NCBI GenBank assembly: GCA_035772405.1
Contig: JAYKKM010000157.1
Coordinates: forward strand, 124,001 to 188,000
Direction: 5' to 3'
Source: Chrysogorgia sp. JL179-B06
Lineage: Eukaryota > Cnidaria > Anthozoa > Scleralcyonacea > Chrysogorgiidae
DNA length: 64,000 nt
Positions 1 through 12,318 of this stretch are shown in pieces; within the stretch, counting starts at the first letter, position 1; every line of letters begins with the position of its first letter. Position numbers and translations under genes: made by a program. The notes beneath the pieces were generated by a model. The model saw only the letters and a program-made list of their open reading frames with translations, was not told where the DNA came from and searched no databases.

Positions 1-43
1 TGCAAGGTACACGAGCTGTTGTAACTATGCCCGGTCAAACCTG

Positions 44-418
44 ATGCTAGTAATGATTCGGCCAACTGCCAACACGAGTGGAGCGGCATTAAATAATTCA
101 GAGGAAGACTCTGATGGATCGGTGGAATCCGATAGCAGTGCTACATCTCCAGAGGCAGGCTCGAAACCAAAGAATAGGGTACCTCAAAAGCCAGGCAGAA
201 AAGCTAAAAAAGGTCGAGTTATTGCAGCTACTGCCATGGTTGACTTGACCGGAAACTCATGGAAATGCAGGGCTCGCAGATGGAAATGATGGAAAGAGTG
301 CAGTCGCGAACAGAAGAGCTGCTAATATGGAGACGGAGCAAAGGAAACTTGATGAAGAGTCAAGGAGAAGGGATCAAGAATTCTTTTTGCGTATGGCTGA
401 GCTTTTGAAGAAATAAAA
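44..418 (+). pseudogene. C-terminal part of a Harbinger-type accessory (Myb/SANT-like) protein, frameshifted
   Basis: The first 81 codons read an acidic, serine-rich stretch followed by a lysine/arginine-rich segment (KPGRKAKKGR) resembling a nuclear localisation signal. Around 260-340 the frame breaks. A second frame then gives a short glutamate/arginine-rich helix ending in MAELLKK and a stop at about 415. That layout (basic linker, then a C-terminal coiled coil) is usual for the DNA-binding partner protein of PIF/Harbinger transposons, and a Harbinger transposase lies convergent on the other strand. The N-terminal DNA-binding domain would be off the left edge. The assignment rests mainly on this context. 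Confidence 0.4.
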
Positions 419-743
419 AACACTTAATGTATAAACACTTAATGTATATTATTCAGATGGAAATACATGTAGACTGTCTTTGATAATTATCTAATGTTTT
501 GTTATGGATAGCTAAAAGTAAAAATCTATTAAATATAAATCGGAATTTTACAACACGTCAACAATCTGAGTTACCTTAACATGCACTAAATTTACAAATT
601 TATTATAAAACTCATTGTTCGTCGGATATGGTGTATATGTAATGTTTTTATTGAATTCTTGCAGCGGGATTTTTAAGTATATGACGTTAAATTTCGAAGC
701 AAAATAGGGAACATGTTATGATTAAAATATATCAGTTTTAAGT

Positions 744-1778
744 TTACAACAAATGCTGCTCGATGGAGAGGCGAATATCTTGAGCAACAGGATTTTGAGC
801 AATGTTCTGTTGATCCCTAGTCTGTAAATATTCTCTCTCGATAGCGATGATCCTCTGTAGAACTTCGTCATCATTAAACTCTTCTCCTGCCTCTTGACAA
901 AAATTATGTAAAATGAATTTCTGAAACACTATAAAATCTGCTATCTAGCCTTTTGAGGAGAATTCTCCATCTACCTTTATTCTTTAAGAATTCCAAAAGC
1001 CCGTTCCACGGTGGATCGGGCAGTTCTCTCCAACTACAGCCTGCATAATAACGCTATAACGATGATGCCGGTCAAAATAATCGAACGGTTCCTCAGGTGC
1101 AATAATTCCGATGTGTGTGGCATCGATTGCTCCAACTGCTTGTGGAATTTTGCATTCATCTTGATACAGTACTATTGCCTTGGTAGTTTCAAGACGATCT
1201 GAAGGAAATTTTATATAATTCATTGTCAGCCGATTCAGCGCTTGGCAAAATTCTTTCGTTATTGTAACGCACGTTGACTTTCCGATATCGAAGTGGGTAG
1301 TGCAGATGTCCCGAAAACTTCCACCTCCTGCCAAACGCCAGAAATAAATTGCCGCTCGTTTAGGCGGAGAGATGGCTTCTCGAAAAACAGTGTCTCTCTT
1401 GGATATCACTGGGGCTACGAGATTCACTAGTCGCAAGAAGGTATCCTTGTCATGTGCATACGAAAATGCTCTTTCCAATAACGGGACTGACGATCGTCTT
1501 GAAGGATGAGCTCGAACCACCCAAGTCTTGGTCTGGGAAGTGCCCAGTACTCCCGCTCTAGTCTTTGGTGAACTATCCTGGCACTGGCAGCCGCAACAAG
1601 AAGTGTTAACTGTTAATCTTGCCGTTTGAATGCTTTGTAAAAATAGCAAGTTTTGTTTGATACGGTGTAGGATAAGGAACATTCTTCTCCTTCTGCGAGT
1701 GATTGCTCTGCGCCTGATAGAACAGCGCATACGTTGATACATGAAATAAAACAAGAGCAACGAAACGTTCTCCATCAT
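744..1778 (-). pseudogene. PIF/Harbinger (DDE_4-type) transposase, internally deleted
   Basis: The 1778-984 reading frame shows a helix-turn-helix region and then AVGAIDATHIGI, the segment with the first catalytic Asp of PIF/Harbinger nucleases, followed by HRHHRYSVIMQAVV. Right after that the frame runs into unrelated residues and stops. The 929-744 frame resumes with ILHNFCQEAGEEF, the typical Harbinger C-terminal block. The stretch that should carry the second Asp and the Glu is missing, so this copy cannot encode an active nuclease. It is convergent with the accessory-protein remnant at 44-418, the normal two-gene arrangement. Confidence 0.7.
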
Positions 1779-1779
1779 T

Positions 1780-2105
1780 ATGAACTGTTACGAAATATTA
1801 CAAAGTGTACATTTTGCGCCAAATATTAATCCTTATTAACAGGTTATCTGTCAACGATCTTAAACAAGCAAGAAGCATTTTTGTAGTGTGACCGCAATGT
1901 GTTCGTCTCAAACTCTAGCTAGCACTCGCTAGTGTGACCGCAGCCACGCAAATCTCGGTAGGCCTGATGGGAAATTTTGATGTTGTCATATGTTTTGGGA
2001 TATTTGAAAAGTGTTTTATAATTTATACTACCGCCGGATGTTAAGTTAGTGCGCTTTTTCTGTAATTTTCGCAATATATAATTGCGACATGATATAATTA
2101 CGTTA
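1780..2105. other. Flank of the Harbinger element, no gene
   Basis: AT-rich sequence upstream of the transposase. It contains a short tandem motif around CTCGCTAGTGTGACCGCA (about 1880-1945) that may belong to the element's subterminal region. The other transposon end is outside the window, so terminal repeats could not be paired. Confidence 0.3.
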
Positions 2106-2109
2106 ACCT

Positions 2110-3210
2110 AATCCTAATCCTGGCAGAACCTGTCGCTGTTATTCTAAACTCCTCCTGCCAGAAATTACCTCCAGACTGGAAATGCGCTAAAGTAACTCCA
2201 GTCCCAAAAGAATCACCAGTTCGTGATATAAACAAACATTTAAGACCTATATCTTTAACCCCAGTTATATCAAAGATCGCCGAGGATTTTGTCGTAAAGG
2301 CTTTTGTTGCTCCTGCAATTCTAAAGATAATAAATCCTGCTCAGTTCGGAGTAATTCCAGGATCTTCAGCTGCCCAGACGACCTTAATTAGCATGATTCA
2401 TATGAATGGTCAGAAGTTACTGACGGTACTGGTGCTCCAGTACGTGTTCTATTACTTGACTACAGGAAAGCATTTGACCTTATTGACCATCACCTTTTGG
2501 CAAGAAAGAGCTTTTGCCAGCTTCAATTGCCTCCACAAATTATAAATTGGGTGATTGATTTTAAAGAATAGATTCCAACGGGTTAAATTGCCGAATAACT
2601 GCTTCTCTGATTGGGCTCCCGTTCCTGGCTTTTTATCTTAATGCTTAATGACCTTCAGATTCCTAAATTCGCTAACTGGATATATGTTGATGACATCACT
2701 GTATCGGAAGTTGTTCAAAATAACAGTAACAGTTCTATACAATTAGCTGCAAATATTGTTCAAGACTGGTCGAACACTAACAAATTTCAACTGAATGTTA
2801 AAAAATGTAAGGAACTTGTTTTCCAGTTCAAAAAGACGATGACCATCCACCCCCCGATTATATTGGAGTCTGGTCAAGTATAACTTGTAAACCATGCAAG
2901 AATTTTAGTACTCACGATTAGCAGTGACCTCAAACGGAATGAACATATCAAAAATATTATTTAAACGGATATATTTCATAATTCAATTGAAACGCGCCCA
3001 CGTCCCTACCAATGTCATTGTTAGCTTCTACTTTGCGTGTATTCGATCCATTCTAGAATACAGTTGTGAAGTATTCCATTTTTCGTTACCAAAATACCTA
3101 AGTGACAACATTGAACGTCTACAATTAAAAGCGTGTATTATCAATTGTCCTACCACAAGCATAAATAGCCTTCATGACCGCCGATATCAACTTACCAAAA
3201 TAATATAATT
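2110..3210 (+). pseudogene. Degenerate non-LTR retrotransposon reverse transcriptase
   Basis: Translated fragments in different frames read in the order of a LINE reverse transcriptase. From about 2150 there is the finger region with LRPISLTPVISKIAE and QFGVIPGSS. At 2611-2883 comes the palm with YVDDITVSE, the YxDD catalytic box. At 2924-3208 comes the thumb/connection region with RSILEYSCEVFHF and LERLQLKA-like residues. Several frameshifts and stops separate the pieces, so it is dead. No endonuclease domain is seen and the copy is 5' truncated. The 3' side runs into an AT-rich tandem TTTTATATAA tract at 3205-3255. Confidence 0.8.
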
Positions 3211-3410
3211 TTAATATAATTTTATATAATTTTATATAATAATATAATTTTAAAAATATTGCAGCAAACCGAAATCATAAACTACATGATCTCCCTGACG
3301 TTAATATTTCTAGTTACTTTCTTAGGACTCAAAGAGATTTTAATATTCCTAAATGTAAAATTAATAGATTTAAGCAATCATTCTTACCTGCTTGTGCATC
3401 AAACTTTTAG

Positions 3411-4140
<730 letters not shown>

Positions 4141-4154
4141 GACCACTCTCAATG

Positions 4155-4310
4155 CCCTCGCTATCTTTGCTAACCGGCTGAGCTATATTCCATTACCGCC
4201 CTCGCTACCTTCGCTACGACCTCTCTATACTATTACTATCCTTGCTACCTTCGCTACCGTAGCGAAGGTAGTAAGTACCCTCGCTACCTTTGCCTCGGCG
4301 ATTGTTTTAT
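4155..4310. repeat. Diverged TCGCTACC minisatellite outlier
   Basis: Short units CCTCGCTACCTTCGCTACG and CTCTATACTATTACTAT, the same vocabulary as the long array at 6240-8375 but diverged and only partly tandem. Confidence 0.8.
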
Positions 4311-4329
4311 TTTTTAACTCATGCTGAGT

Positions 4330-4510
4330 TAATTATTGGTTTGAACAGGGGCGCAAATTTGTTGTGAGAGGTGTGGGGGGGGGGGGGGGATGATCTCGAG
4401 CGCCTTTCTAGGGGGGTCCAGGGGCATGCTCAACCTGAAAATTTTGAAATATAGAATTCCGCAAATGGCATTTCCTGCATTCTGAGCGGTGATTTTCAGT
4501 CAGTTCAGAA
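4330..4510. repeat. Dispersed C/G-tract repeat, also seen near 50.0 and 63.6 kb
   Basis: It contains a poly-G run (about 4374-4390), GGGGGGTCCAGGGGCATGC and GGCATTTCCTGCATTCTGAG. The same pieces recur in reverse order at about 49975-50090 and 63590-63700. The last copy is the 3' end of a hAT element, so this fragment is probably a remnant of that family. Confidence 0.6.
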
Positions 4511-6238
4511 GTTTATAAAATTGGTCATGTGGGCCTCAGCTGTCCGAATGTAGAACTTGACTTTGTACTACAATTCTGTACTCTGTAGTATTCATTTTAA
4601 AATCTAAACATACGCTAAAAAAACAATAGTTTTATAGTTTACACTTTACAATACAATTTACTTAACAATAAAACTTGATAACTTGTACATGGTTCTTTAC
4701 TTATTTTACGGACAATAATATTCAATAGACAGTAAAACTCTATTTGACTATTTTATAAAGAAAATTCTAATAAGAAAAGTTAAAGTCACTTTTCAAGTTA
4801 AAGTTAAATCACTGATCAAAATCATCAAACCATGCCGTGTTTGGCTGTTTCTAATAATTTTTAAACCTACACGCTTCGCAGATGATATGTGTTGACAGAC
4901 TAGCCCAAATTAAGATGTGCCTTTTCTTATGAATTGAGTTTTTTATTATAACTTTTCTTCTTTCATAACTCATGCATGGAGGAATGATAACATTGTCTTC
5001 CAAAATATGGGGGGTATATAACATTGTTTTCCAAAATTTGGGGAGTATATATACACCCCATCCCCCCCTATATTTACGCCCATGGGTTTGAACATAGTTT
5101 AAGTACACGCAATATTTTAATGTCACGTAGGCAAAGGACGTTGAGAGTCATAGTTTTGTCAGTTAACCAGAGAGACAGATTTTGACCAGGTCCGTTTAAT
5201 ATATCTTTAAAATATTGTTGTTATCCTAGCGCTACACAGCCAATCAAAATGGCACAGTGAATAGTATAATTAATAAATCGGGTTTAAATAAATGAAAGAA
5301 CATTCTATAACAAAAATCATCAGATGTTTTATTGTTATTTGTTGAGCCGACGGTCTCGTGAAGTGACATGTACGCGGCCTGTAGTTAAAAATACTGATTA
5401 TCAACTGTCTGAAACTTGGAAAACGTTAACATCCGACTGACTCTCTAACGAATATTTGAAGGACCTGGGGCTCCCAGCCTATACAAAAGGGGGTGCATGG
5501 TCGTAATGTTTTGTTAGTGTTCTTTTAAAATATATTAAAGACAATTCCCTCACAAACTTGTAGAAGTATAAGAAGTCATTAATCGAAGCTGTAATTGTCT
5601 TTAATACTATTAAAATTGAGAAAATATACACTATTTTTTAGGGGTCATTTTCAAAATTTCGGACCAGTAGGCAGTATCCCTGCACCCCTTTGCACGGGAG
5701 TCCCCTCTGGAATTGGCTTTGGGTCGAAACGTTAAACCTTCTGCACTATACATATTATTTGGGCAGTACACCAACCTTTTAGAGTATTCCATTTATAAAA
5801 ATACTAATTAGATTTTGCTATTTAGCCAAACGAGATCAAACGCAGCGTCTTCACAAGGTCAAGTCAGCACAAGGTCAAGTTCATATCAAACTCGAAAGAC
5901 AGTGGATAAGAGAAAAATTCTGACATTTCGAGTGATAACGTTTGAAATTGAATCTCGCACATTTTACTCTTGATGAAGGGTCCCCATAATTAAACTAGTC
6001 GTTAGTTTTCCTCAACTATGCTATTACGACAACAGCCAACTAGAATCAACTATTAACAAATAGTATATCTAAAAGATAATGATTGTTGCGAAGTTATAGT
6101 TGTGTTGAGGTGAAAGTATTTGTATATGTAATGTGGTTTGTATATGGCCATGTCTGCTTTGCAAATATTATCGAATTGAAACATGAAGAAAGAACGCTTT
6201 GTACAGGTAAAAGGTTATAATGGAGTAACTTGAACTGA
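4511..6238. other. Long AT-rich stretch without a supported gene
   Basis: Only short incidental frames. Around 5690-5785 there is an inverted copy of a dispersed motif (GGTCGAAACGTTAAACCTTC and GCAGTACACCAACC) that also occurs at 15625-15750 and 42510-42580, so part of the stretch is a repeat remnant. Confidence 0.4.
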
Positions 6239-6239
6239 T

Positions 6240-6775
6240 TAGTCGCTACCCTCGCTCGCACCCTCGCTACTATCTCTCTATACTATTACTACTCTCGCTA
6301 CCTTCGCTACCCTCGCTACCTTCGCTACGATCTCTCTATACTATTACTACTCTCGCTACCTTCGCTACCCTCGCTACCTTCGCTACCATCTCTCTATACT
6401 ATTACTACTCTCGCTACCTTCGCTACCCTCGCTACCTTCGCTACGATCTCTATATACTACTCTCGCAACCTTCGCTACCTTCGCTACGATCTCTCTATAC
6501 TATTACTATACTCTCGCTACCCTCGCTACCTTCGCTACCATCTCTCTATACTATTACTACTCTCGCTACCGTCGCTACCTTCGCTACCTTCGCTACGATC
6601 TCTCTATACTATTACTACTCTCGCTACCTCCGCTACCATCTCTCTATACTATTACTACTCTCGCTACCCTCGCTACCTTCGCTACCCTCGCTACGATCTC
6701 TCTATACTATTACTATACGTTCGCTATCCTCGCTACTCTCGCCACCTTCGCTACGATCTCTCTATACTATTACTA
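6240..6775. repeat. TCGCTACC / CTCTATACTATTACTAC higher-order minisatellite, left part
   Basis: Irregular tandem array of blocks CTCTCTATACTATTACTAC and CTCGCTACCTTCGCTAC. The combined unit is roughly 50-75 bp and varies in the number of CGCTACC subunits. The array stops at 6775, where a minus-strand LINE begins, and resumes at 8218. Confidence 0.95.
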
Positions 6776-8217
6776 GATAGATAGATAGAAACTTTATTTA
6801 AACACGCTAACCATTGTCAACCTAGGCTGATTTCCACAAGGGGCGTGCACAATTACAAGATTACAAAGATATAGTATATAGTAACATATAGTAAGAAAGT
6901 TATAGGTACTGTACAATATTATAAAATATAGAAAAAGTATACAGTGAAACATATCTATTTACAAATATTATCATAAAAACGTTATTCAAAAAATGTGAGT
7001 AGCGATTTTGTTTTCAAAAGACACGAGGGAGTTGCTCTCCCTAATTTCATTTGGTAATGAATTCCAAATTTGCGCCCCGTCAAACATGAAACTTTTTTTC
7101 ATGCTATTAGTTCGCGGTTGTGGCAAGCAAAGAGTACTTTTAACATTTCGCAGTTCATGATTTGTTATTTCACTTTTGAAAGTAAATAAATCAGTAAGTG
7201 ATTTAGGACCTATTTTATTCAACAATTTAAACATAAGTTTTGACTTAGCCTTAATTCTTTCCGTTTTTAAGTGGCTTCCAATCTAAAGCATCTAAAGCAA
7301 CCTGATGATCTACATCATTGCTCATATTCATTATGATTCGAGCAGCTCTGTTTTGGAGCTTTTGGAGGCGTTTTGATTGTGTTTCATTGAACACATCCCA
7401 TACTTCAGAGCAATAAGTAAAGTATGGGCGAACAAGTGAATTATATACAGAAACAAGCGTATCTTTCTCAACAAATTCTTTTATTCGACGAAGAGCTGAC
7501 AATCCTGATGCTATTTTTTTGCAAATATTTTCAGTATTATTCTTCCAAGATAAATGCTGATCAACAGTCACTCCAAGAGTTTTGCAATTATAGACTTGCT
7601 TAATTGGCTTGTTGTCTATGATAATGTTTGGCTGCTTATCTGAAATACTTTTTATCATTGGTTTTGATCCAATCAACATAAATTCCGTTTTTGCTACATT
7701 TAAACTTAGTTTATTGGCAATTAACCATTTCCTAAGGTTTTCTAAATCAGAGTTCATTGCTGTTTTCAACATCATTTATACATTCTCCAGCAGCTGTTAG
7801 GTTTGTGTCGTCCGCGAATAATCGAGGATCTGTTTTGTTTAAACAACGAGGCAAGTCATTGATATATAACAAAAAGAATAATGGCCCTAAAATAGAGCCT
7901 TGTGGCACACCACACTTTATCAACCGCTCCGCAGAAATAGTTCCATTTACTTGGCATTTCTGACAGCGATTCATTAAGTATGATTTTAGTAGAGATAAAG
8001 CATCTTCTTTTATGCCATAAAGTTCGAGTTTTTTTAGTAAAATCTGGTGGTCGACAGTATCAAATGCTTTTTTCAAGTCAATTAGTACGACTAGGTTAAA
8101 TAATTTTTGGTCAATATTCATATACCAACTATTAGTACAATCTAATAATGCGGTAGCAGTTGAGTGAAATTTGCGAAAGCCATATTGGCAATCACTAAGT
8201 AGATGAAATTTTGTCAA
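6776..8217 (-). mobile_element. 5'-truncated LINE inserted in the minisatellite; reverse-transcriptase pseudogene
   Basis: The minus strand encodes, in order, QYGFRKFHSTATALLD, IDLKKAFDTVDH, GVPQGSILGPLFFLLYINDL and FADDTNL (8217-7747). It then continues in a shifted frame with KTLGVTVDQHLSWKNN and RPYFTYCSEVWDVF (7775-7251), and in a third frame with SFMFDGAQIWNSLPNEIR (7234-6986). Two frameshifts make it non-functional. The 3' end is a (TAGA)n tail at 6775-6790. Both flanks are the same TCGCTACC array, so the insertion site is unambiguous. The endonuclease part is lost by 5' truncation. Confidence 0.9.
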
Positions 8218-8375
8218 TTCGCCACCCTCGCTACCTTCGCTACGATCTCTCTATACTATTACTACGTTCGCTACCTTTATTCGCTACCCTCGCCACCTTC
8301 GCTACGATCTCTATACTATTACTACGTTCGCCACCCTCGCTACCTTCGCTACGATCTCTCTATACTATTACTACT
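8218..8375. repeat. Minisatellite, right part after the LINE insertion
   Basis: Continuation of the 6240-6775 array with the same CTCTATACTATTACTACG and CGCTACCTTCGCTACGATC blocks. It fades into C/A-rich sequence (CACCACC runs) up to about 8500. Confidence 0.93.
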
Positions 8376-8734
8376 CACTCTTCTACTACCACACTGCTAA
8401 CACCAACCACCATCGATCTCCCCCACCATCATGTACTACCAGTAACACCACCCCATCAGCCCCACTATCCTATCACCATCGCTCCCATGAATACCACTAA
8501 TACAATCTAATACCTGCACTAATATAATATACAAAGTCTATAACCACTTATACAATCAATAGTTATTAATTTAAAAAAACTTGCAAATTTATTAGCCAAT
8601 CAGGTAGCTTGCTACCTTCGCTACTCAATTAGTGTCTAGACCAATAGGACAAGACCTTACGAGAGCTGCTACATGACCCCACACTAAAGATGACGAGCGA
8701 TTTTGGAACGGGTTGGTCCGTGATCTCAATGAAT

Positions 8735-9015
8735 TTATAATAAAACTAAGTAAGCTAGCAAAATAAACTTTACGTATGTTATAGACAGATAAATTATATT
8801 TCTTTCAAGGTAATATAGAGCTTGTACGCTTCATTATTTCTCAAGAAAACGTTCGAAGTAAACGGCTTAAAATACGACAGACTTTTTAGGAAAACTAAGT
8901 AAGCTACAACAATAAGCTATACGTATGCTTTAGACAGATAAATTATCTTTCATTTAAGGTATAATAGACCACCTTGTAAAGCTTACTTTTTCTCAACAAA
9001 ACGTTCGAAGAGCGC
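8735..9015. repeat. Imperfect tandem duplication of about 150 bp
   Basis: AAACTAAGTAAGCTA ... ACGTATG ... AGACAGATAAATTAT ... AAAACGTTCGAAG occurs twice in a row (about 8742-8860 and 8888-9012). A partial inverted piece lies at 9090-9165. No coding potential. Confidence 0.75.
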
Positions 9016-10403
9016 CTTATAATATATATGCAAAAATATAATTTGGCCACCATCTTCAAAAACAGCATCGCAATTTTAATAACCCTAATATGTCGAACGT
9101 TTTCTTGACAAATAATCAACCCTACAAGCTCTCTTATACCTTAAAACTAGAAGTTACTATCGCAAGGGGAAGTGCTGCCTCGAAAGTCATGGGAAGCCTA
9201 ATATTTTATAAAATTTCAAAAATGAATCCACTGTAGTTATGTACACATTTCTATCAATTATTTTAAATATTTTAAATACAGCAGACTTAAATTACAAATG
9301 ATTATCAATTATCTGAATATAATTTGCAAGGCTTTTGACTGGATAGACAGTACACATTATGACTACAGTATGTAGTTGGTGATTGGTAAACAAATTTCTG
9401 ATAAATCACTGCCACTATAAATCATGCTTCTTACTGTGGCAAAGCTGTCAGTGGAATCGCAAGTGTGTGATATGTTATGACAAAGCAAGCGCTAAACATA
9501 TAGGCGCCAACTAAATAAATACCAGAAATGGTATGTAACAGATGTTTACAATATTGTTGCACCATTATTTATATCGTCTAAATTTTATTGTTGAGAATGC
9601 GATACTTTCAAGATCTTTGTGATATATTAGTTCATTGCACATGTCCACGACTCCACATATTATACTGTAATTGTAGTTTGGGAATACACCACAGTCAACT
9701 GCAACCACTGTATTTTATTTTCCCAAAGAACTTGTAATATTGTATTTATTGCATACCAAATTATTATGGTTATCCATGGCACACAAATAATTTCCATTGT
9801 GCACTGAATTTTCACAAAATGGACAAATCCCACTGAATTTTCACAAAGTTGAGGTAAATAATTTCTTGAAGACAGTTCCATGTACAGTTTATTACATATA
9901 CAGTTGGGCAGATCAATATTATTTTGTGCCTCAACGGGCGATATATTTGTGTCGAAGTCACTGATCGACAGGACAAGTTGTCTTCTAACCAACGGCAACA
10001 AACAACGGTAAGTTGTTCAACAACATAAATCCCTGATGATCATGGCTAAAAGCATTCAAGTACATGTTGTCTCCTTGTACTAAGATATTTGTCGATGGTT
10101 GTCGAGTTCCACTTCGTAACTGGAAGCCCATTAGCCCAATAGCTTGTGCTGTTAACAGCGCTGATAAACTCATGAAAGAGCACTGCTTTTCTCGAGACTG
10201 GCCACTGAAACCTTCATGGCCTTGCTGAATACTTCCACGAGAAAGTAAAGACAAGATAAAGACATAAACAACGTGAATTTCCTGTGAAGGAATTGTCGAG
10301 AACTTCGAGAATCTATAAATGCAAGCTAAAAACAAACAGGCAGCGGAACATGCGCAGTTGAGTCACTTTCGAGCACATATGGGTGACGTAATGCCGACAC
10401 ACG
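9016..10403. other. Unique sequence left of the nested transposons, no supported gene
   Basis: The two overlapping minus-strand open frames (9660-10001 and 9985-10335, just over 110 codons each) lack any recognisable motif, and no splice-supported gene emerges. Treated as non-coding. Confidence 0.4.
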
Positions 10404-10504
10404 CCAAACTACGGTGGCCCACAAGGGTCACGGCAAAACCACGCTAACTTTAAAATTAGCGCGGTTTTGCCGTGACACTTGTGGACCACTGGTAGTGGCC
10501 CACA

Positions 10505-10905
10505 TACGGTGGCCCATAAGGGCCACGGCAGCATACAAAGCTCCACGGCAACATACAAAATCCCACGGCAACATACAAAATCCCACGGCAACATACAAAA
10601 TCCCACGGCAACATACAAAGTTTCACGGCAACATACAAAATCCCACGGCAACATACAAAGTTTCACGGCAACAAACAAAATCCCACGGCAACATACAAAG
10701 TTCCACGGCAACAAACAAAGTTTCACCGCACGGCAACATACAAAGTTTCACGGCAACATACAAAGTTCCACGGCAACAAACAAAGTCCCACGGCAACATA
10801 CAAAGTTTCACGGCAACATACAAAATTCCACGGCGGAAGTGTTGAGGGGACTGGATTCAAATGTCAGATCAGAGCGATGGCAAAATGGATATGGCCGACA
10901 TGGAA
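10505..10905. repeat. Left terminal inverted repeat of element A with 15 tandem 20-bp subunits
   Basis: After the terminal TACGGTGGCCCATAAGGGC comes a run of about fifteen 20-bp units of the form CACGGCAACATACAAAGTTC (alternates: AAAATCC, AAAGTTT). It ends in CACGGCGGAAGTGTTGAGG. The homology with the right repeat continues past the start codon of the transposase to about 10905. Such subterminal arrays are candidate transposase-binding sites. Confidence 0.9.
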
Positions 10906-12024
10906 AGTTTAATCCAATCTTATTTTAACCAAGGATATACACATGAAGAAATTCTATCAATTCTTTCACGATTTCACAATATAGAAATCAGCAAAAGGAC
11001 GCTAAAGAGAAGGTTAACATTATATGGTCTAACGAGAAGAAATATCGTCTATGACACGAATGCAGTGCAGGAGAATATTCGTGTTATTTTAGATGGGCCT
11101 GGATGTTTGGGTGGTTATCGAGCAGTCTGGCATGCTCTACGTCTTCAAGGCGTTCAAGTACCTAGAACCGTGGTTCGGACAATGCTTAAGGAACTGGATC
11201 CTGAAGGAAGTCGCCAACGACGAGCTCACCGTTTAAAGAGGAGAGAATACCATAATAGTGGGCCAAATTTTGCTTGGCATGCAGATGGCTACGACAAGCT
11301 GAAGCCATATGGCTTCCCCATTCACGGGTGCATAGACGGATGGAGCAGGAAAATTATTTGGCTTCATGTAACTAGATCGAACAATTTGCCTGACAACATT
11401 GCCACTTATTTTCTCGATGCTGTGGAAGAATTTGATGGCTGTCCTGTCAATCTAATTACTGATCTGGGTACAGAAAATGGAGTAATGGCTGGCATTCAGG
11501 CTTTTTTCAGAGAAGAATCAAGTAGCCACAGGTACGTCTCCTCTCAGCGCAATCAAAGAATTGAGGCATGGTGGTCTATCTTAAGGAAAGGTATGTCAAG
11601 CTGGTGGATGAACTTTTTTAAGGATTTATTGGAACAAGGAATTGTTGACACCACCAATAAGTTACATATGGAATGCCTGTGGTTTTGTTTTGCTGGTTTG
11701 CTGCAACGAAATTTGAATCAAACTAAAATGCATTGGAACACACACTATGTACGGAAGTCCCGACATGATACCGTTAGTGGCAAGCCAAATTTGTTGTACT
11801 ACATGCCAGAAGTACACAATGGTGAAACTGGCCTCATTAAGGAGGTACCAGAAAATGAAATTAACTACGTCAGAAATAATCTTGTTGAAACAGAAGTGCA
11901 GAATGATTATCAAGAATATTTCCAGTATGTCCTTGAGAACTGTAACATTTCTCAACCGACCCATTGGCGTGAAGCGTTACAGTTGTTCCATACCCTTCTT
12001 AATTATGCAGAAAATGGATCTTAA
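10861..12024 (+). CDS. IS3/IS3EU-like DDE integrase-type transposase (387 aa)
   Basis: Intact single-exon gene. Residues 12-60 form a helix-turn-helix-like region (GYTHEEILSIL, ISKRTLKRRL). At 80-115 comes GPGCLGGYRAVWHALRLQGV, which mirrors the GYR block ahead of the catalytic core in IS3 OrfB. The core shows FAWHADGYDKL (Asp142), NLITDLGTENG (Asp201) and QRNQRIEAWWS (Glu235). The Asp-Glu spacing is 33 residues, close to the DD35E arrangement of rve-type transposases. The start at 10861 is favoured because the terminal repeat ends just upstream. The right terminal repeat holds a decayed copy of the same first codons. The gene is convergent with the HECT gene. All three acidic residues are present, so it may be active. 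Confidence 0.88.
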   Translation: MSDQSDGKMDMADMESLIQSYFNQGYTHEEILSILSRFHNIEISKRTLKRRLTLYGLTRRNIVYDTNAVQENIRVILDGPGCLGGYRAVWHALRLQGVQVPRTVVRTMLKELDPEGSRQRRAHRLKRREYHNSGPNFAWHADGYDKLKPYGFPIHGCIDGWSRKIIWLHVTRSNNLPDNIATYFLDAVEEFDGCPVNLITDLGTENGVMAGIQAFFREESSSHRYVSSQRNQRIEAWWSILRKGMSSWWMNFFKDLLEQGIVDTTNKLHMECLWFCFAGLLQRNLNQTKMHWNTHYVRKSRHDTVSGKPNLLYYMPEVHNGETGLIKEVPENEINYVRNNLVETEVQNDYQEYFQYVLENCNISQPTHWREALQLFHTLLNYAENGS

Positions 12025-12179
12025 GACCAAAATATTTAGCAACTACTAAATTAGTCTTTATAAAAAATGAGAAGAAAATCCAAGACATTTTTTTGAGCTG
12101 TTCATATGTTCTTTAAATAAAATGAAATGGTACCAGTAAATGATTGTTATAAAATAATTTGTGTGATTGGTCAATACCT

Positions 12180-12318
12180 GTGTTTGGATCAGGCTATCCA
12201 AACATGGAAATTTCCCACCTTGGAAAATTTTTTAAATGTCCAACGACAAATTAGTTTGTAATTTTATAAAAGAGCCACCTAATGGTTTCCATGTTTGGGT
12301 GACCTGATCCAAACACTT
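12180..12318. repeat. Hairpin MITE between transposase and HECT genes
   Basis: GTGTTTGGATCAGG ... CCAAACATGGAAA in the left arm pairs with TTTCCATGTTTGG ... CCTGATCCAAACAC in the right arm. It lies in the roughly 850-bp gap between the two convergent genes. A (GTAT)n/(TA)n tract follows at 12416-12450. No coding segment was found in 12025-12873. Confidence 0.75.

Noticed and set aside
9660..10335. Two minus-strand frames of just over 110 codons each as a gene
   Set aside because: No motif, no consistent splice link and atypical composition.
10525..10832. Regular 20-bp repeats that might suggest a CRISPR array
   Set aside because: Units are directly adjacent with no unique spacers, the mirror array lies at 17640-18000, and the locus is eukaryotic. 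They are subterminal transposon repeats.
10409..10928. Open frames of 100-150 codons through the terminal repeats of element A (both strands, also 17573-18161)
   Set aside because: They arise from the tandem 20-bp units and have only repeated YK(V/I)PRQHTKSHGN-type residues.
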